A stretch of 44,173 bases of DNA from Schoenoplectus triqueter (lineage: Eukaryota; Streptophyta; Magnoliopsida; Poales; Cyperaceae), in the NCBI GenBank assembly GCA_964058805.1, contig CAXKVV010000122.1:1-44173 (forward strand), read 5' to 3'. The notes beneath the pieces were generated by a model. That model was not told where the DNA came from. It did no database searches and saw only the letters and a program-made list of their open reading frames with translations. Numbering within the stretch: position 1 is the first letter of the stretch; each line of letters starts with the position of its first letter. Positions 34,519 through 44,173 of the stretch are shown piece by piece. The translations under genes were made by a program, and so were the position numbers.

Positions 34519-35115
34519 TCCTTAGTCTTAAATTGGCCCCTCATGTTAATGGTATTGTACTATTATCAAAATTCCAAACTTGTGTCAGTGTAACCATCTC
34601 AGGCGATTTAACCTTTGCAAATAGATTAGAGAATACAAAAAAAAATAGAATATCACCGAACCAAAACAAGATTGAAGTACCATCCCAAACCAACCGTTTC
34701 ATATTAACTCGCACAAAAGGAAGTAATGAGATAACAGATTTCCAAAATGGAGACAGATGCCTAGAAGTCTTGTAATGATATTTAAGAATTAAAATGGATT
34801 TCAACAACAACTGATCCGAATCAACAGAAAATCTTCACCACCATTTTAACAGTGAGGTTCTATTCATATATATTAAGTTCGTGACTGCTAAACCCTTAAA
34901 TTGTTTAGGTGAACAGATAACTGACCATCTAACTAAAGCCATATTTCTTTTCTGACCCTTATCCATCCCTGCCCAAAGAAGGTCCCTATGAATCTTGTCA
35001 ATCTTAGTAAGACACCAACTGCATATTTTATACAGAGAAAGATAATATAATGGTATAGAGGACGGATGAATTTAATAAAACAATCCTCTCCTAGAAATAA
35101 AAATTTGTCTTTCTA
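34519..35115 (-). pseudogene. C-terminal fragment of a second LINE reverse transcriptase
   Basis: On the minus strand the sequence reads like the part of plant LINE polyproteins after the reverse transcriptase. The blocks in order are KIDKIHRDLLWAGMDKG, VRWSVICSPKQFKGLAVTNL, MNRTSLLKWW, then SPFWKSVISLLPFVRVNMKR and WDGTSILFWFGD, matching the usual pattern of K-I-R-FLW, PK--GGLGI-NL, N-ALL-KW and G--I-FW-D-W. One in-frame stop (after KWW) and upstream frameshifts mark it as dead. It ends about 720 bases upstream of the P450 start and is oriented away from it. Confidence 0.8.
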
Positions 35116-35258
35116 AAACTATAAAACGAGATTGAATCTTTTATATCAAATTCATCCAAATTTTCGTAGACGTAACCTTCAAGTGTAGTGATACATTCAA
35201 ATATATGTGGATAATTTGTGCAGTGCTAAACGAAATATTAAGTGGAATAAGTACATAA

Positions 35259-35943
35259 TTTGCAGAATTAAATTTAAGACCAAACAAACCCTCAAAAGCA
35301 ATAAAGAGTCATTATTTTTTGGGGTTTGTCCGGTCAAGTAAATATAATGCTATCTAGTTAGCACAGCAACCAAAGTGGATTTTACATTAGAATTTTAATT
35401 TTATGCTTGAAATGTTAATAAAGGAGCTCTATAAAATTTTATATCAAAATCTTTTTAAAATTATTTCACTATTTTTAATAATTTTGGAAAATAATCATAA
35501 AATAATAGAAAAATACTAAAATCATCGAAAAATGACCTTTCGAATTGATCTTGCATACAAAAAACAGGAATCACATTTTAATTAATCCCCGGATCAAATT
35601 CCGACCGTCAACATTTAATTATACATTCGAAAGTATTTTATAATATGTGCCCGCTGCGCTAGCTTTCGTCCAAAACACTACAACCTTATTCAAATTCAAT
35701 TGTAAGACTGAAACCTCCCACATATTAAAAAAAGAAAAAGAAAGGACTAAAACCTCCACGGTCCATCATTTGCTCAAATATATATAACCCACACTCCTTG
35801 CGTTTGTATTGTGATCATCAATTAATTGTCATTTCAAAATGCTTGCCTTCGATTTTAAAACCATTCTCCTCGCAGCTACTCTTATCGTATCTGTAAAATT
35901 TGTTCTCTCTTATACCAAAAAACGGCAACTGCCTCCGAGCCCG
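35259..35943 (+). repeat. Segmental duplication, copy 1 (P450 promoter and first codons)
   Basis: This segment is duplicated at 41,980-42,834 in the same orientation. Shared stretches include the gaccaaacaaaccctcaaaa block, agtaaatataatgctat, tcaaattccgaccgtcaac, the leader and the first 35 codons. Copy 1 has about 210 bases (about 35,378-35,588) that copy 2 lacks. Confidence 0.85.
35776..35787 (+). promoter_or_regulatory. TATA box of the P450 gene
   Basis: The sequence aaatatatataa lies about 55 bases upstream of the ATG at 35,839. The duplicate at 42,667 has only aaatataa, so this element was shortened there or lengthened here. Confidence 0.7.
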
Positions 35944-37875
35944 CCAGCACTCCCTTTCATCGGCCACCTCCATCTTTTCAAAAAGCCCCTCCACCAGACC
36001 CTGGCCAGCATATCCCAAAGATATGGCCCTATCACCTTTCTTCGCTTCGGCTCTCGCCCAGTCATCGTCATATCTTCTCGCTCACTTGTGGAAGAGTGCT
36101 TCACCACACATGACTTGGCCTTGGCAGACAGACCCCAATTTCCGTCTACCATACGCAGCAACAGACTAATCATTGGAATAGGCGACATCAACTATGGTCC
36201 CTTCTTGCGTGATATCAGGAGGATTTCAGCAGTGGAGCTCCTCTCTGCTCAAAGTTTACATGCCTCGTCAGATGTTCGAGCTCGAGAGGTCGAAGACATG
36301 GCCCGCCAACTCTTCAAGGCTTGGACGGCTTCTATTGGAACAAAGGAAATGGACGGACTGAAAAAACTAGAGTTGAAAACAAGTTTGTTCCGACTGTCAC
36401 TTAATGTGTTGATGACGATGATAGCGGGCAAGAGGTTCTATGGAGATAATTTAGAGGACATGGAGGAGACCATACGATACCGGGAGTCAGTGGAGGAGTA
36501 CTTCACCGTGAACGGAGCCTCCAACATCGAAGACTTTCTACCATTTCTTGGGTTTATAGACCTGAACGGAGTATTAAAGAAAAAGTTGAATATAGCAAAG
36601 CAACAGAAGGAGATGGTGGTGAAACTAATTGAAGAACATAGGAGAAATTGGGCTGAAACAAGGAAAACAATGATTGCTCATTTACTTGAATTGCAGGAGA
36701 AAGATCCAGAGGGATATAGTGACTCAAAAATTGAAAGCATCTGCATGGTATGTTAGTTAACCGTTCAGTTGTTATACTTTTGAAGCTCATTTAATATTCA
36801 TAACTCTTGGAAACAAGCAGAAAAATAAATAAACAAATTATAACAAATAACTACACTATCTATTTTTTTAAGAGTAAGTATGTATCTAACGTTTTTGGTA
36901 CATCTAATGTTTACGATATATCTTTTTGAAAAAAAAAATCCTCAAATGAAAATTTCAAAATCATTGATATATTTCTAATGATTGAAGAAGATTTTGCCTC
37001 AAATCATTTAATTTTAGAATGTTAACGATAGAATTTCAACAACATTGTGATATATGATTAATTTATCTCGGAATTATTTTAAATTTGATATACATTCTAT
37101 CAAAATCATTAGAAACATAGATACGAATTTAAGTTTTGAATTTCAGAAATAATTCTAAAAAAAGGTATCATACGAATTTAAGTTAGATGTACACCAGATT
37201 TTTTTTTTTAAAAGGCATATCTTGGTTTAATGATACTTTTGCTTGTCCTATTAAATTCAGAGCATGTTACTAGCTGGAACGGATACATCTGCCAATACTG
37301 TGGAATGGGCGATGACCAGCCTACTGAACAACCCAGAAGTACTAAAGAAGGCGACAGCTGAAATTGATGAGCATGTCGGAAACGAGCGATTGATAAAGGA
37401 GTCAGACATGACGCATCTCCCGTATCTTCAATGCATTCTGAATGAGGTACTCCGACTTTACCCGGGCGGCCCACTTCTTTTGCCTCATCAATCACGTGAA
37501 GATATCATAATTGGTGGCTACAACATCCCATCTGGAACGATGATACTGGTCAATGCATACCAGATCCACAGAGATCCGGACAAATGGGATCAACCTTCAA
37601 AATTCATGCCTGAGAGGTTTGCAAACAAGAAGACAGAAAATTTGTGGATGGTACCATTCGGGATGGGTAGAAGAAAGTGCCCAGGAGAAGGCCTTGCAAT
37701 GCGAGAAGTTGGGTTGATACTGGGAACTATGATTCAGTGTTTTGACTGGAAACGGATAGGGGATGAACTGGTAGACTTAACTGAAGGTTCTGGTCTCACA
37801 CTTCGTAAAGCTATCCCACTCGAAGCAATGTATTGCCCGCGAGAAAATATGATCAAGGTTCTTTCTGGGTTATGA
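35839..37875 (+). CDS. Cytochrome P450, CYP81-like, two exons
   Basis: The product is a microsomal haem-thiolate monooxygenase, which hydroxylates small molecules using O2 and electrons from cytochrome P450 reductase. Exon 1 is 35,839-36,747 (donor CATG|GTATGT) and exon 2 is 37,261-37,875 (acceptor AAATTCAG). The 513-base phase-0 intron lies just before the I-helix, as in many A-type plant P450s. The joined product is 507 residues, a normal length. Seen: an N-terminal membrane anchor (about 8-25), proline-rich hinge PPSPPALPFIG (32-42), I-helix AGTDTS (308-313), ExxR in EVLRLYP (E365, R368), FMPERF (418-423) and haem loop PFGMGRRKCPG with Cys443. The C-terminal LTEGSGLTLRKAIPLEAM block favours family CYP81, whose members act on isoflavones, lignans or glucosinolate precursors. 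The substrate cannot be told. No defects were seen. Its 5' end is duplicated at 42.7 kb. Confidence 0.95.
36748..37260 (+). other. P450 intron
   Basis: The intron is GT-AG, AT-rich and 513 bases, with a T-rich stretch before the acceptor (ttttgcttgtcctattaaattcag). I see no nested element. Confidence 0.85.
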
Positions 37876-37985
37876 TTCCCCCATGTCAGCTAATTTTTCT
37901 CTATTTGCTGTGAGCATTGGTGTTGGAGATTTAATTAGTTGAGAGGATCATTAGTAATATTTACTTGTTATTTTAATTTCAAATT

Positions 37986-37991
37986 AATAAA
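37986..37991 (+). terminator. Poly(A) signal of the P450 gene
   Basis: AATAAA lies 111 bases after the stop codon. Confidence 0.5.
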
Positions 37992-38088
37992 CGGCAGAGT
38001 ATATTAATGTGTGAGATGTATTATCAATTTCCACAGTTAAGGAAATTAATCAGGCATTTGATTTTTTTTTTTTTTTTTTGCATATTGT

Positions 38089-38264
38089 GAATTTTTCACA
38101 TTGCATGATTTTCTTTGGGGACTCATTAATGATGGCAATGAATGAAAAATGGTAAGCATCTAGCACATGCAACTCGGAATTTTTCACATTGCATGATTTT
38201 CTATGGGGACTCATTAATGATGGCAATGAATGAAAAATGGCAATCATCTAGCACATGCAACTCT
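38089..38264 (+). repeat. 88-bp tandem duplication
   Basis: Two copies of an 88-base unit beginning gaatttttcacattgcatga lie at 38,089-38,176 and 38,177-38,264, differing at only a few positions. A T-run of about 18 bases precedes the first copy at 38,062-38,079. The open frames across it are repeat artefacts. Confidence 0.95.
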
Positions 38265-38353
38265 CAGATTCAAAAGCATTCTGTCAGTTTGTGGGAAAAC
38301 GTCTGGAACAGAAAATATGCAATCAGTTTGGAAAAATATTAGACAAATCGTCA

Positions 38354-38897
38354 CTATATTCTCCCATCCTTGCAGAATGATCAATATTATCATGCCCAAA
38401 TAACTGACGGATGTATGCTGAGAAATCTCCGTCAGTATATCCTGTCACTGGCTCACTAATGGTGGATAAACCTCACAGACATGTGACGTCCTAAAAAAAT
38501 ATTCATTACTATAATTTTTTTAATACTGTAATAAAATTAATAATATTTGACTATTTACCTCTAGAGTCATGGTCATCTCGCCAAAATTGAAGTGAAACGT
38601 GTGAGTTTCTGGCCTCCAAAACTCTATTAACGCACTCAATAAACCCGTATCAATTTTCAAGTTATGGGTCTCCGCTTCTTGAACATAAATCTCAGGCAGT
38701 CTAGCGAGATGAAAAAAATCTCATACTCCGCAACCTACACTGAATGTGCGAGATATATGGTATTATCGGGCGGTGAGTGCGAAAACGAATGACATTCTCA
38801 TCTTTCTGTAATTTTTATTTCATAATTAGCTTCTCATATATATGTATTTTATTATTATTATTTTAAATATAATGTACCTCTGCCTGACTATAGTGTG
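38354..38897. repeat. Possible short CACTA-type MITE
   Basis: The left end reads cactatattc and the right end, reverse-complemented, reads cactatagtc. The flanking triplets are cgt and tgt. Inside is a hairpin word pair ctgacgga and tccgtcag at 38,403-38,436. No coding sequence. The short ends make this tentative. Confidence 0.25.
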
Positions 38898-38984
38898 TCT
38901 GATGCTTGTCATCAGGTAGATAAATGACGACATTTACATTTCATTGCTCGCCTGCCATTATCTATTACAAAAATTATTTCATAA

Positions 38985-39440
38985 TTATTTTATAATTAAT
39001 TTATAATTAATTCATATTTAATTTGAAATTACTTTATATAATCTATTCTATAATTAAAAACTAATTTATTCTACAATTAAATTATATTAAAAAATTAATC
39101 TATAAATAAAAGTTATTAATCTATTCTATAATTAAATCCTAATTAAATATATATTATTCTACAATTAAATCAATAATTAATCTATAATTAAATTATAATT
39201 AATCTATAATTAATTAATTATAAAATAAATCTACATAAATAAATAATAAATAATTATAAATTACAATTACACAATTTAATCTATAATTAAATAATTTTAT
39301 AATTAAATATACAATTAATCTACAATTAAATTATAATTAAATAATTATATAATTTAATCTACATAATTAATTAATAATTAATCTATAATTAAATAATTTT
39401 ATAATTAATCTATAATTTATATTTCAACTTTAATTATTTA
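38985..39440. repeat. AT-only minisatellite-like region
   Basis: About 450 bases are built from variants of aattaatctataattaaa and ctacaattaaat with almost no G. The repeat length varies around 11 to 20 bases, so it is a degenerate tandem array. Confidence 0.85.
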
Positions 39441-39505
39441 AATAAATAAAATTTACTTTCGATAGCAATATCTAATAATATGTCAAACACTATCTGATCC
39501 CGTAC

Positions 39506-39680
39506 ATTCTCTTTTCTTCTTCTTTTCCTTCTCTTCTTCTCTTCTCTTTCTTCCTCTCTCTCCTCTTTCTCTTCTCTTTCTTTCTTTCTTTTTCTCTCTT
39601 TTTTTTCTCTTCACCGAACCTGTCTCCTCTTTCTTCCTCTTCTTTCTTTCTCTTTCTCTCTTTTTTTCTCTTCACCGAAC
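39506..39680 (+). repeat. Polypyrimidine tract with internal duplication
   Basis: About 175 bases are almost only C and T. The phrase ttttctcttcaccgaac occurs twice (about 39,603-39,619 and 39,665-39,681). The minus open frame (K/R/E-rich) is a composition artefact. Confidence 0.9.
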
Positions 39681-39850
39681 GCGCAGATGAGCATCTGCGT
39701 GTTTGTTTTATATAATAGGCAAACGCGCCACTACCAGTGGCGTGTTTGGTCTCAACGCCACTTCCAGTGCGTGCTGTCATTCGTATATTTGAAATTTCAT
39801 AGTTCTCACTCTTATTTTTAATAATATTAATTTACTGGTATATATATTAT
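39676..39850. repeat. Fragment of the foldback family at 1-382
   Basis: Shared with the element at the window start are cgccactaccagtggcgtgtttgg (there cgccactggtagtgacgcg), the gtcattcgta-attt block, and an arm reading cactcttatttttaataatatta. A small hairpin cagatgagcatctg is at 39,684-39,697. Only one arm is present, probably because the repeats on the left replaced the other. Confidence 0.55.
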
Positions 39851-39879
39851 TTGCAATGTTAGTTAGTTTTTGTAGAGAA

Positions 39880-39980
39880 AGATAAAAGTTTAGCTCACAC
39901 ATTTCATTTTGTGTTTATAAGGGTTTGAACCAGGTTTTTTTTGGAGACCATTTTAGTTAGCCATCAATTGAGTTACTAGA
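39880..39980 (+). repeat. Dispersed repeat with gggtttgaacc word, copy 1
   Basis: The block ctcacacatttcattttgtg, then tttataagggtttgaacc and gttagccatcaa recurs at 41,600-41,690 in diverged form. The gtttgaacc word resembles a pol III B-box, so a SINE relic is possible but unproven. Confidence 0.45.
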
Positions 39981-41599
39981 TCATTTTTTATTACTACTAA
40001 TTTTGGAGACCTTTTAGGATCATTATTTTTACTACTTTTTTTTTATTTGCCAAATTTTTTCTTATGTTGACTGTAGTTCTATAGCAGTACTAAAATTATT
40101 TGCTCTTTTACAGAACAAGTTATTATTGTTTGGTAAGGATGAGTCATGCAAACAAGGATCATTAAAGCTGTTGTTGTCAATAAGCAATATGTTTAAATGG
40201 ACAAATTGACTGATTTATGTTTAATTGTGAAATTTACTTTTAATTCAAAATTATTCTATTTGTCAGATCAAATTGAAAACTAAGTTTTATTGATTATACA
40301 TGAGTATTTATATCAATGCCCCATTTTTGCAATTTGACTAAAGCGAGCAACAATTTTTTTTGTCATTTCTATAAATAGCTTAAAATTATTTTTCAATTTG
40401 TTTTCTTTGTGTGTACATAAGAGAGCAATTTGAATTTAGGAAATTAAGCAAGAGGTAATTTGAATTTAGGGAATTGTTAATTGATGGATTGATTCTAACG
40501 GTACAAACAATATTTTTTCAAAAAAAAAATAAGAGGATTCCGCTGCAACGTTGGGGGTACCCTAGTAGTTAAATAGGAAAAAATGATAATATAAATACTT
40601 CTTCTTCGTGACATGTATTATGCATAAAATATTGTAAAAATTAATTAGTCAAATTGAATTAATTATGAAATTATAATCAATGCCAAATTCAAAAAACTTA
40701 ATGCTTGAAATCTAGTTTTGGTAAAATCTTGAATCATCAAAATCAGATTTCGCATAAAGGAGCTATGGTCTAAATAAGTAATATAGTGAATCTGAGAAAT
40801 TAATTGGATGATTAATCAGATTTAATGGCCAATTAATCATTTAAAACTGCGAATCACTCTCAAAATACACTATACATGATGATTTAATCATCATTTCTAA
40901 CTAATCGGACGATTAATCAGTCTAAAGGATTGTTGTTACAAAAGATTTGATTTTTGCCATCTCTAGAATAATGACAATAGAAAATGGAGACTGGTCAGAT
41001 TTTGAGGACCAATGCTCTGCAAAGGAAAAAAAAATTGCAATTTAGTGAATGTTTTATGATAGCGATTTGCTCCACGATTATTACGTGCTTAAAATTTTTC
41101 TTCTCTATTTATTTAGAAAAGAAAGTAATGGAGTAATGTCATTCTCATTTCAACCTTTCTACGTCGAAAACGTGTAAATGCCCATCTAAAACGAGTGGTC
41201 TGATCAAACAAAACAAACTTTCGAACAAAATTCATCTACGCAACTGACGTTCTTTGTGTGAACCTTGATTAAAGGGTAAAATTTAGAAGCTTTTATCCCG
41301 TATTGACTTAATTATAGTGGACCTCATTACATTAAGTAGCATGGGATCTGAACGGTTCAAACCAAATGTCATGTCACAACAATTTGTGGACCAAATTAAG
41401 GCAAAATATTATACGAAACTTACACATAATAGCACGACTAACTGATATTTAGTAGTATAAATTTATTTTAAATTTATTTTTGTTGACAACGTGGCCTTAT
41501 TGATATTCAGTAGTTTGTAAGAGTGATCAAAATTTAGCAAACTTCTCAGTTAGTCAATACACTGAAGTATCATCAAAACTATGAATTTTTTTTTAGACA
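39981..41599. other. Gene-free AT-rich region
   Basis: No supported gene. Around 40,790-40,930 the words gattaatcagattta, gattaatcagtcta and aatcatttaa recur, a small local repeat. Confidence 0.4.
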
Positions 41600-41690
41600 A
41601 AGATGAGAGTCTAACACATAAATCTCATTTTGTGTTTATGAGGGTGTGAACCCATGATTTCTTATAGACCGTTCTAGTTAGCTACAACTT
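41600..41690 (+). repeat. Dispersed repeat with gggtgtgaacc word, copy 2
   Basis: This is the partner of 39,880-39,980, with shared atctcattttgtgtttatgag, gtgtgaaccca and gaccgttctagttagct. It ends next to the next element. Confidence 0.45.
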
Positions 41691-41692
41691 GC

Positions 41693-41948
41693 AGTGGCGG
41701 ATCTATATTTTACAAATGGGGTTCAATGTCCCCCATTTGATATTGAAAATGCACAAATTTATGTGGTATTTTTCATATTATCTAACATTTTGTTAAGAAA
41801 AATTATATTTAAACCTCACAAAAATACATATTATTTCCATTATAACCCCATAATTGTAATTTGCTTTTTATTTCATTATGATTATATAAATATAAAAAAT
41901 TGATTAATAATTGATCCCCATTTCAAATTTTTTTGTCTCTGCCAACTT
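41693..41948. repeat. Short foldback repeat (cagtggcggatc type)
   Basis: The left end gcagtggcggatct, followed by acaaatgggg, pairs imperfectly with the right end, which reverse-complemented reads ttggcagagac, followed by gaaatgggg. The plus open frame at 41,694-41,903 lies wholly within it and is not a gene. Confidence 0.4.
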
Positions 41949-42158
41949 GAGCTACTAGTGGAAATATTGGGTCTCACATTTTGCAAAATTAAATTTAAGA
42001 CCAAACAAACCCTCAAAAGCAATAAAGAGTCTTGTTTTTCAGGGTTTGTCTGGTAAAGTAAATATAATGCTATGTAGTTAGCAAAGTATTATTCAACAAA
42101 AGTGGATCAAATTCCGACCGTCAACATTTAACTAGTACATTCGAAAATATAATATATA

Positions 42159-42539
42159 AGGGTAGAGATCGGTTGACAATGGGTTAACTTGACAATCTGC
42201 CTTCTTAATAAGTATAAAAAAATCTTAAAAATTGAAAAATATTTATAGATGTGTTTTTCTACCTATAGATTGATGGTCATTCAAATTTTATTATCATTTG
42301 ATAGTCTATCAAAAATTATTAAATTTGAACCGTTGCATATTATAGAATATTTTGATAGATTTTGATGGACTATTAAACGATAATGAAATTGCATAAAATT
42401 TAAATAATCATTAATCTATAGATAGAAAAATATATCTATAGATTTTTTTTCCATTTTTAAGATTTTTTTTTTGATATTTATTAAGAAGGTCATCATCAAA
42501 ATTGTCAAGTTAACCCATTGTAAACGGATCCCCTCCCCT
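42159..42539. mobile_element. MITE, family 1, copy 2, inserted in the duplicated P450 promoter
   Basis: The ends are agggtagagatcggttgaca and, reverse-complemented, aggggaggggatccgttta. Both continue with caatgggttaacttgacaat and cttcttaataa. Internal words also pair (tgatagtctatcaaaaat with attttgatagattttgatgg). The site is empty in the copy at 35.6 kb, which shows it is an insertion. TA or a longer tata word flanks it. Confidence 0.8.
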
Positions 42540-42728
42540 ATATATATTTGTACCCACTGTGCTAGCTTTCCTCCAAAACACTACAATCTTATTCAATTGT
42601 AAGACTGAAACCTCCCACATATTCTAAAAAAAAAGACTAGAACCTCCCACAGTCCATCATTTACTCAAATATAACCCACACTCTTTCTTGCGTTTGTATT
42701 GTGACCATCAATTAATAGTCATTTCAAA

Positions 42729-42834
42729 ATGCTTGCCTTTGATTTTAAGACCATTCTCCTCGCTGCTACTCTTATCGTATCTGTAAAATTTGTTCTCTCT
42801 TATACCAAAAAACGGCAACTGCCTCCGAGCCCGC
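42729..42834 (+). pseudogene. Truncated CYP81-like P450 (first 35 codons)
   Basis: The ATG and the first 35 codons are those of the P450 at 35,839 (membrane anchor plus the start of the proline hinge). There are three base differences, all synonymous (codons 4, 7 and 12). After base 106 the sequence turns into unrelated DNA starting TGTTTACC, and no other P450 motif appears before the window ends. Either the copy is truncated or an element inserted here and the rest lies beyond the window. Confidence 0.85.
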
Positions 42835-43017
42835 TGTTTACCCTTGAAAAATCTTAAAGATAAAGCAGCTGAATAGTTAAAAATCAATTATCAGTAATAA
42901 ATCATAAGAAGAGAAAAAAAAGGAAAGGAAAGAGAGGGGCCACCGGCCAGAAAATTGCTAATGAACCCCAGAACAAATTAATTTGTCCCACAAGAAAATA
43001 TTAGGGTGAGAGACAAA

Positions 43018-43400
43018 GGTATAAATACCTCAGCATTCACTACCCACTCGGCGTGGGTGACAGTCAAGAGACTCAAGAGAGAGAAGAGAGATCTCTTGGG
43101 TGTCAGCCATGTGATCACATTTTCTCTGACAAGTAGGACTCACCTGACAGTCCCTTGCAAACAGCTCTAACGGCATAAACCTAGCATGTTCACTAAACCT
43201 AATCAATCCGGAACAAAGGTTAAGCATTGATCCCACAAGGAAATCCTAAGTGCAAAGCAAATATATAAATACCCTACCATCTGCTGTTCATTCGAGATGG
43301 ATGACCCTCAGGAGATTCAAGAGAGAGAAATCTCCAGAGGGGTCATCCATTTGATCATTTTTCACTGACAAGTGGGCCCCACACCTCAGTGACAGACATC
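43018..43400 (+). repeat. Two diverged tandem units with TATA word and stem-loop
   Basis: Unit 1 (about 43,018-43,160) and unit 2 (about 43,262-43,400) share the order: tataaatacc, an arm, the loop word caagagagaga, the opposing arm, gatca, ctgacaagt, then gg and cac. In unit 1 tgacagtcaagagactc pairs with gagatctcttgggtgtca. In unit 2 ggatgaccc pairs with gggtcatcc, and ggagatt with aatctcc. Confidence 0.7.
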
Positions 43401-43554
43401 AAGAAAGTCAAGGTTAAACCCTAAGCAGCAAACTTCAGAGCAAACCCTAAGAATTGGAGCAGTATAATTTTTATACAGCAAGGACTGTGTCAATGGCAAG
43501 CCAGTATTTTGATACAACCAATTGCAAGAAATCTCAAATGTGATGTTGCTTCCA

Positions 43555-43725
43555 AGGCTGACCAGGTGCCAAAGCTGTGAGCAACCACCTGACCATGCCA
43601 TGATTTATGACAATTATTAACAAGTAATTAACTTTTGACTAAGTCACCCTCATGAACATGAATCGAAAGTTAATTTCATAAGACTGATCAGATGCCAAAG
43701 TTGCAAACATCTGGTCAAGTCTAAA
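43555..43725 (+). repeat. Second pair of diverged stem-loops
   Basis: The words gctgaccaggtgccaaagctg, then cacctgacc (43,556-43,595), and gactgatcagatgccaaagttg, then catctggtc (43,681-43,716), are two versions of one stem-loop about 125 bases apart. Both keep tgccaaag in the loop, while the stems change together: caggtg with cacctg in one, cagatg with catctg in the other. Confidence 0.7.
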
Positions 43726-44173
43726 TTTATATCAATTGTTGAAATATAATCAACTGTTGATCAAGTCAAACCTTAATAAGCATAAATATAAGTCTAAATT
43801 GATGTTTAATTAGGGTGATTTCTGCAAAAGAATTTTATTTGATAGAGATACTGAGCTATAATTGAAATCTGAGATTTATTCAGAGAGAAAAATAAGGTTT
43901 TCTTGGAAAATGAATTTTTAATTCAAGGAGGCAGGGGCAAAAATAGAATTAAAAAATACAGGAGTGATCATCATGAATTTAGAGATTTTTTATGAAAATT
44001 TTATGATTTTTGGATAAGTGAAGCTATTAAAATAAATTCAGAGAAGATAAAATAAATTAAATGGATTAATCAAGGGCTGAGATTTGATCAAGATAACTCT
44101 GCGTGCAACTTGAGGACAACAATAATCCTGGGTACAAACTGTTTTTTTTTTGCTGAGCAAGTGCTGGGCTAAT

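Larger units (their letters stand above)
41980..42834 (+). repeat. Segmental duplication, copy 2 (truncated P450 5' end)
   Basis: This is the partner of 35,259-35,943. Relative to copy 1 it lacks about 210 promoter bases, carries a MITE at 42,159-42,539, has a shortened TATA box, and loses similarity exactly after 42,834. Confidence 0.85.
42835..44173 (+). mobile_element. Possible LTR-type insertion, running off the window
   Basis: The break in the P450 copy falls at TGTTTACCCTTG, and TG is the usual start of an LTR. The region has two TATA-like tataaatacc words (43,021 and 43,265), hairpin pairs and no coding frame with family features. The right end is outside the window, so neither the CA terminus nor a target duplication can be checked. 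Confidence 0.3.

Noticed and set aside
39490..39780. Minus-strand 96-codon frame rich in K, R and E
   Set aside because: It is a translation of the polypyrimidine tract and runs into a transposon fragment.
39880..41690. tRNA-like or SINE promoter from the gtttgaacc words
   Set aside because: A B-box-like word occurs in both copies, but I found no A-box at the right distance and no cloverleaf.
41694..41903. Plus-strand 69-codon frame
   Set aside because: It falls entirely inside a short inverted repeat.
1..44173. CRISPR arrays, bacterial operons, ribosome binding sites, integrated virus
   Set aside because: No regularly spaced repeat-spacer pattern, no prokaryotic gene organisation, and no viral coat, movement or replication genes were seen. 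All recognisable polymerase fragments are plant LINE-type.

Overview
The window is AT-rich nuclear DNA from a flowering plant, most likely a eudicot. The evidence is GT-AG introns, a CYP81-type cytochrome P450, a plant GH17 beta-1,3-glucanase remnant, and typical plant transposons (LINE, Copia and other LTR elements, MULE, CACTA, Helitron, foldback MITEs). I cannot name the species. Most of the 44 kb is a graveyard of nested and decayed mobile elements with very few genes.

Layout: 1-382 is a foldback element. About 2070-6060 is a dead LINE split at 2550 by a Copia-type solo LTR. 6.1-15.0 kb is low-complexity AT-rich DNA with dispersed repeats and a small MITE at 11.4 kb. 15.0-15.8 kb (minus) is a three-exon gene for a small protein with one membrane segment, carrying one single-base frameshift. 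16.67-17.0 kb looks like a CACTA terminus. 17.9-19.86 kb (minus) has exon-like pieces and a pyrimidine-rich leader of an unidentified transcription unit. 19,865-25,781 is an LTR bounded by a perfect 5-bp duplication (TCAGC), and a 3.46-kb MULE (20,062-23,519) sits inside it. 26.2-29.0 kb is a cluster of foldback elements plus a Helitron helicase fragment. 30.8-31.5 kb (minus) is an internally deleted GH17 gene. 31.6-33.4 kb is CACTA-like sequence around a retroelement-like insert. 34.5-35.1 kb (minus) is the tail of a second LINE.

35,839-37,875 (plus) holds the one gene that looks fully intact: a two-exon, 507-residue CYP81-like P450 with all expected motifs, a TATA box and a poly(A) signal. 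Its promoter and first 35 codons are duplicated at 41,980-42,834. There the copy carries a MITE in the promoter and a shortened TATA box, and it stops abruptly at unrelated sequence beginning TGTTTACC. That last 1.3 kb contains two diverged pairs of stem-loops.

The genes do not form a pathway or operon. The common theme is genes cut up by transposition: promoter separation at 19.86 kb, deletion of the GH17 barrel, truncation of the P450 duplicate and a nonsense codon in the MULE transposase. I found no convincing new biological system. The least explained items are the frameshifted gene at 15 kb and the paired stem-loops at 43.0-43.8 kb.
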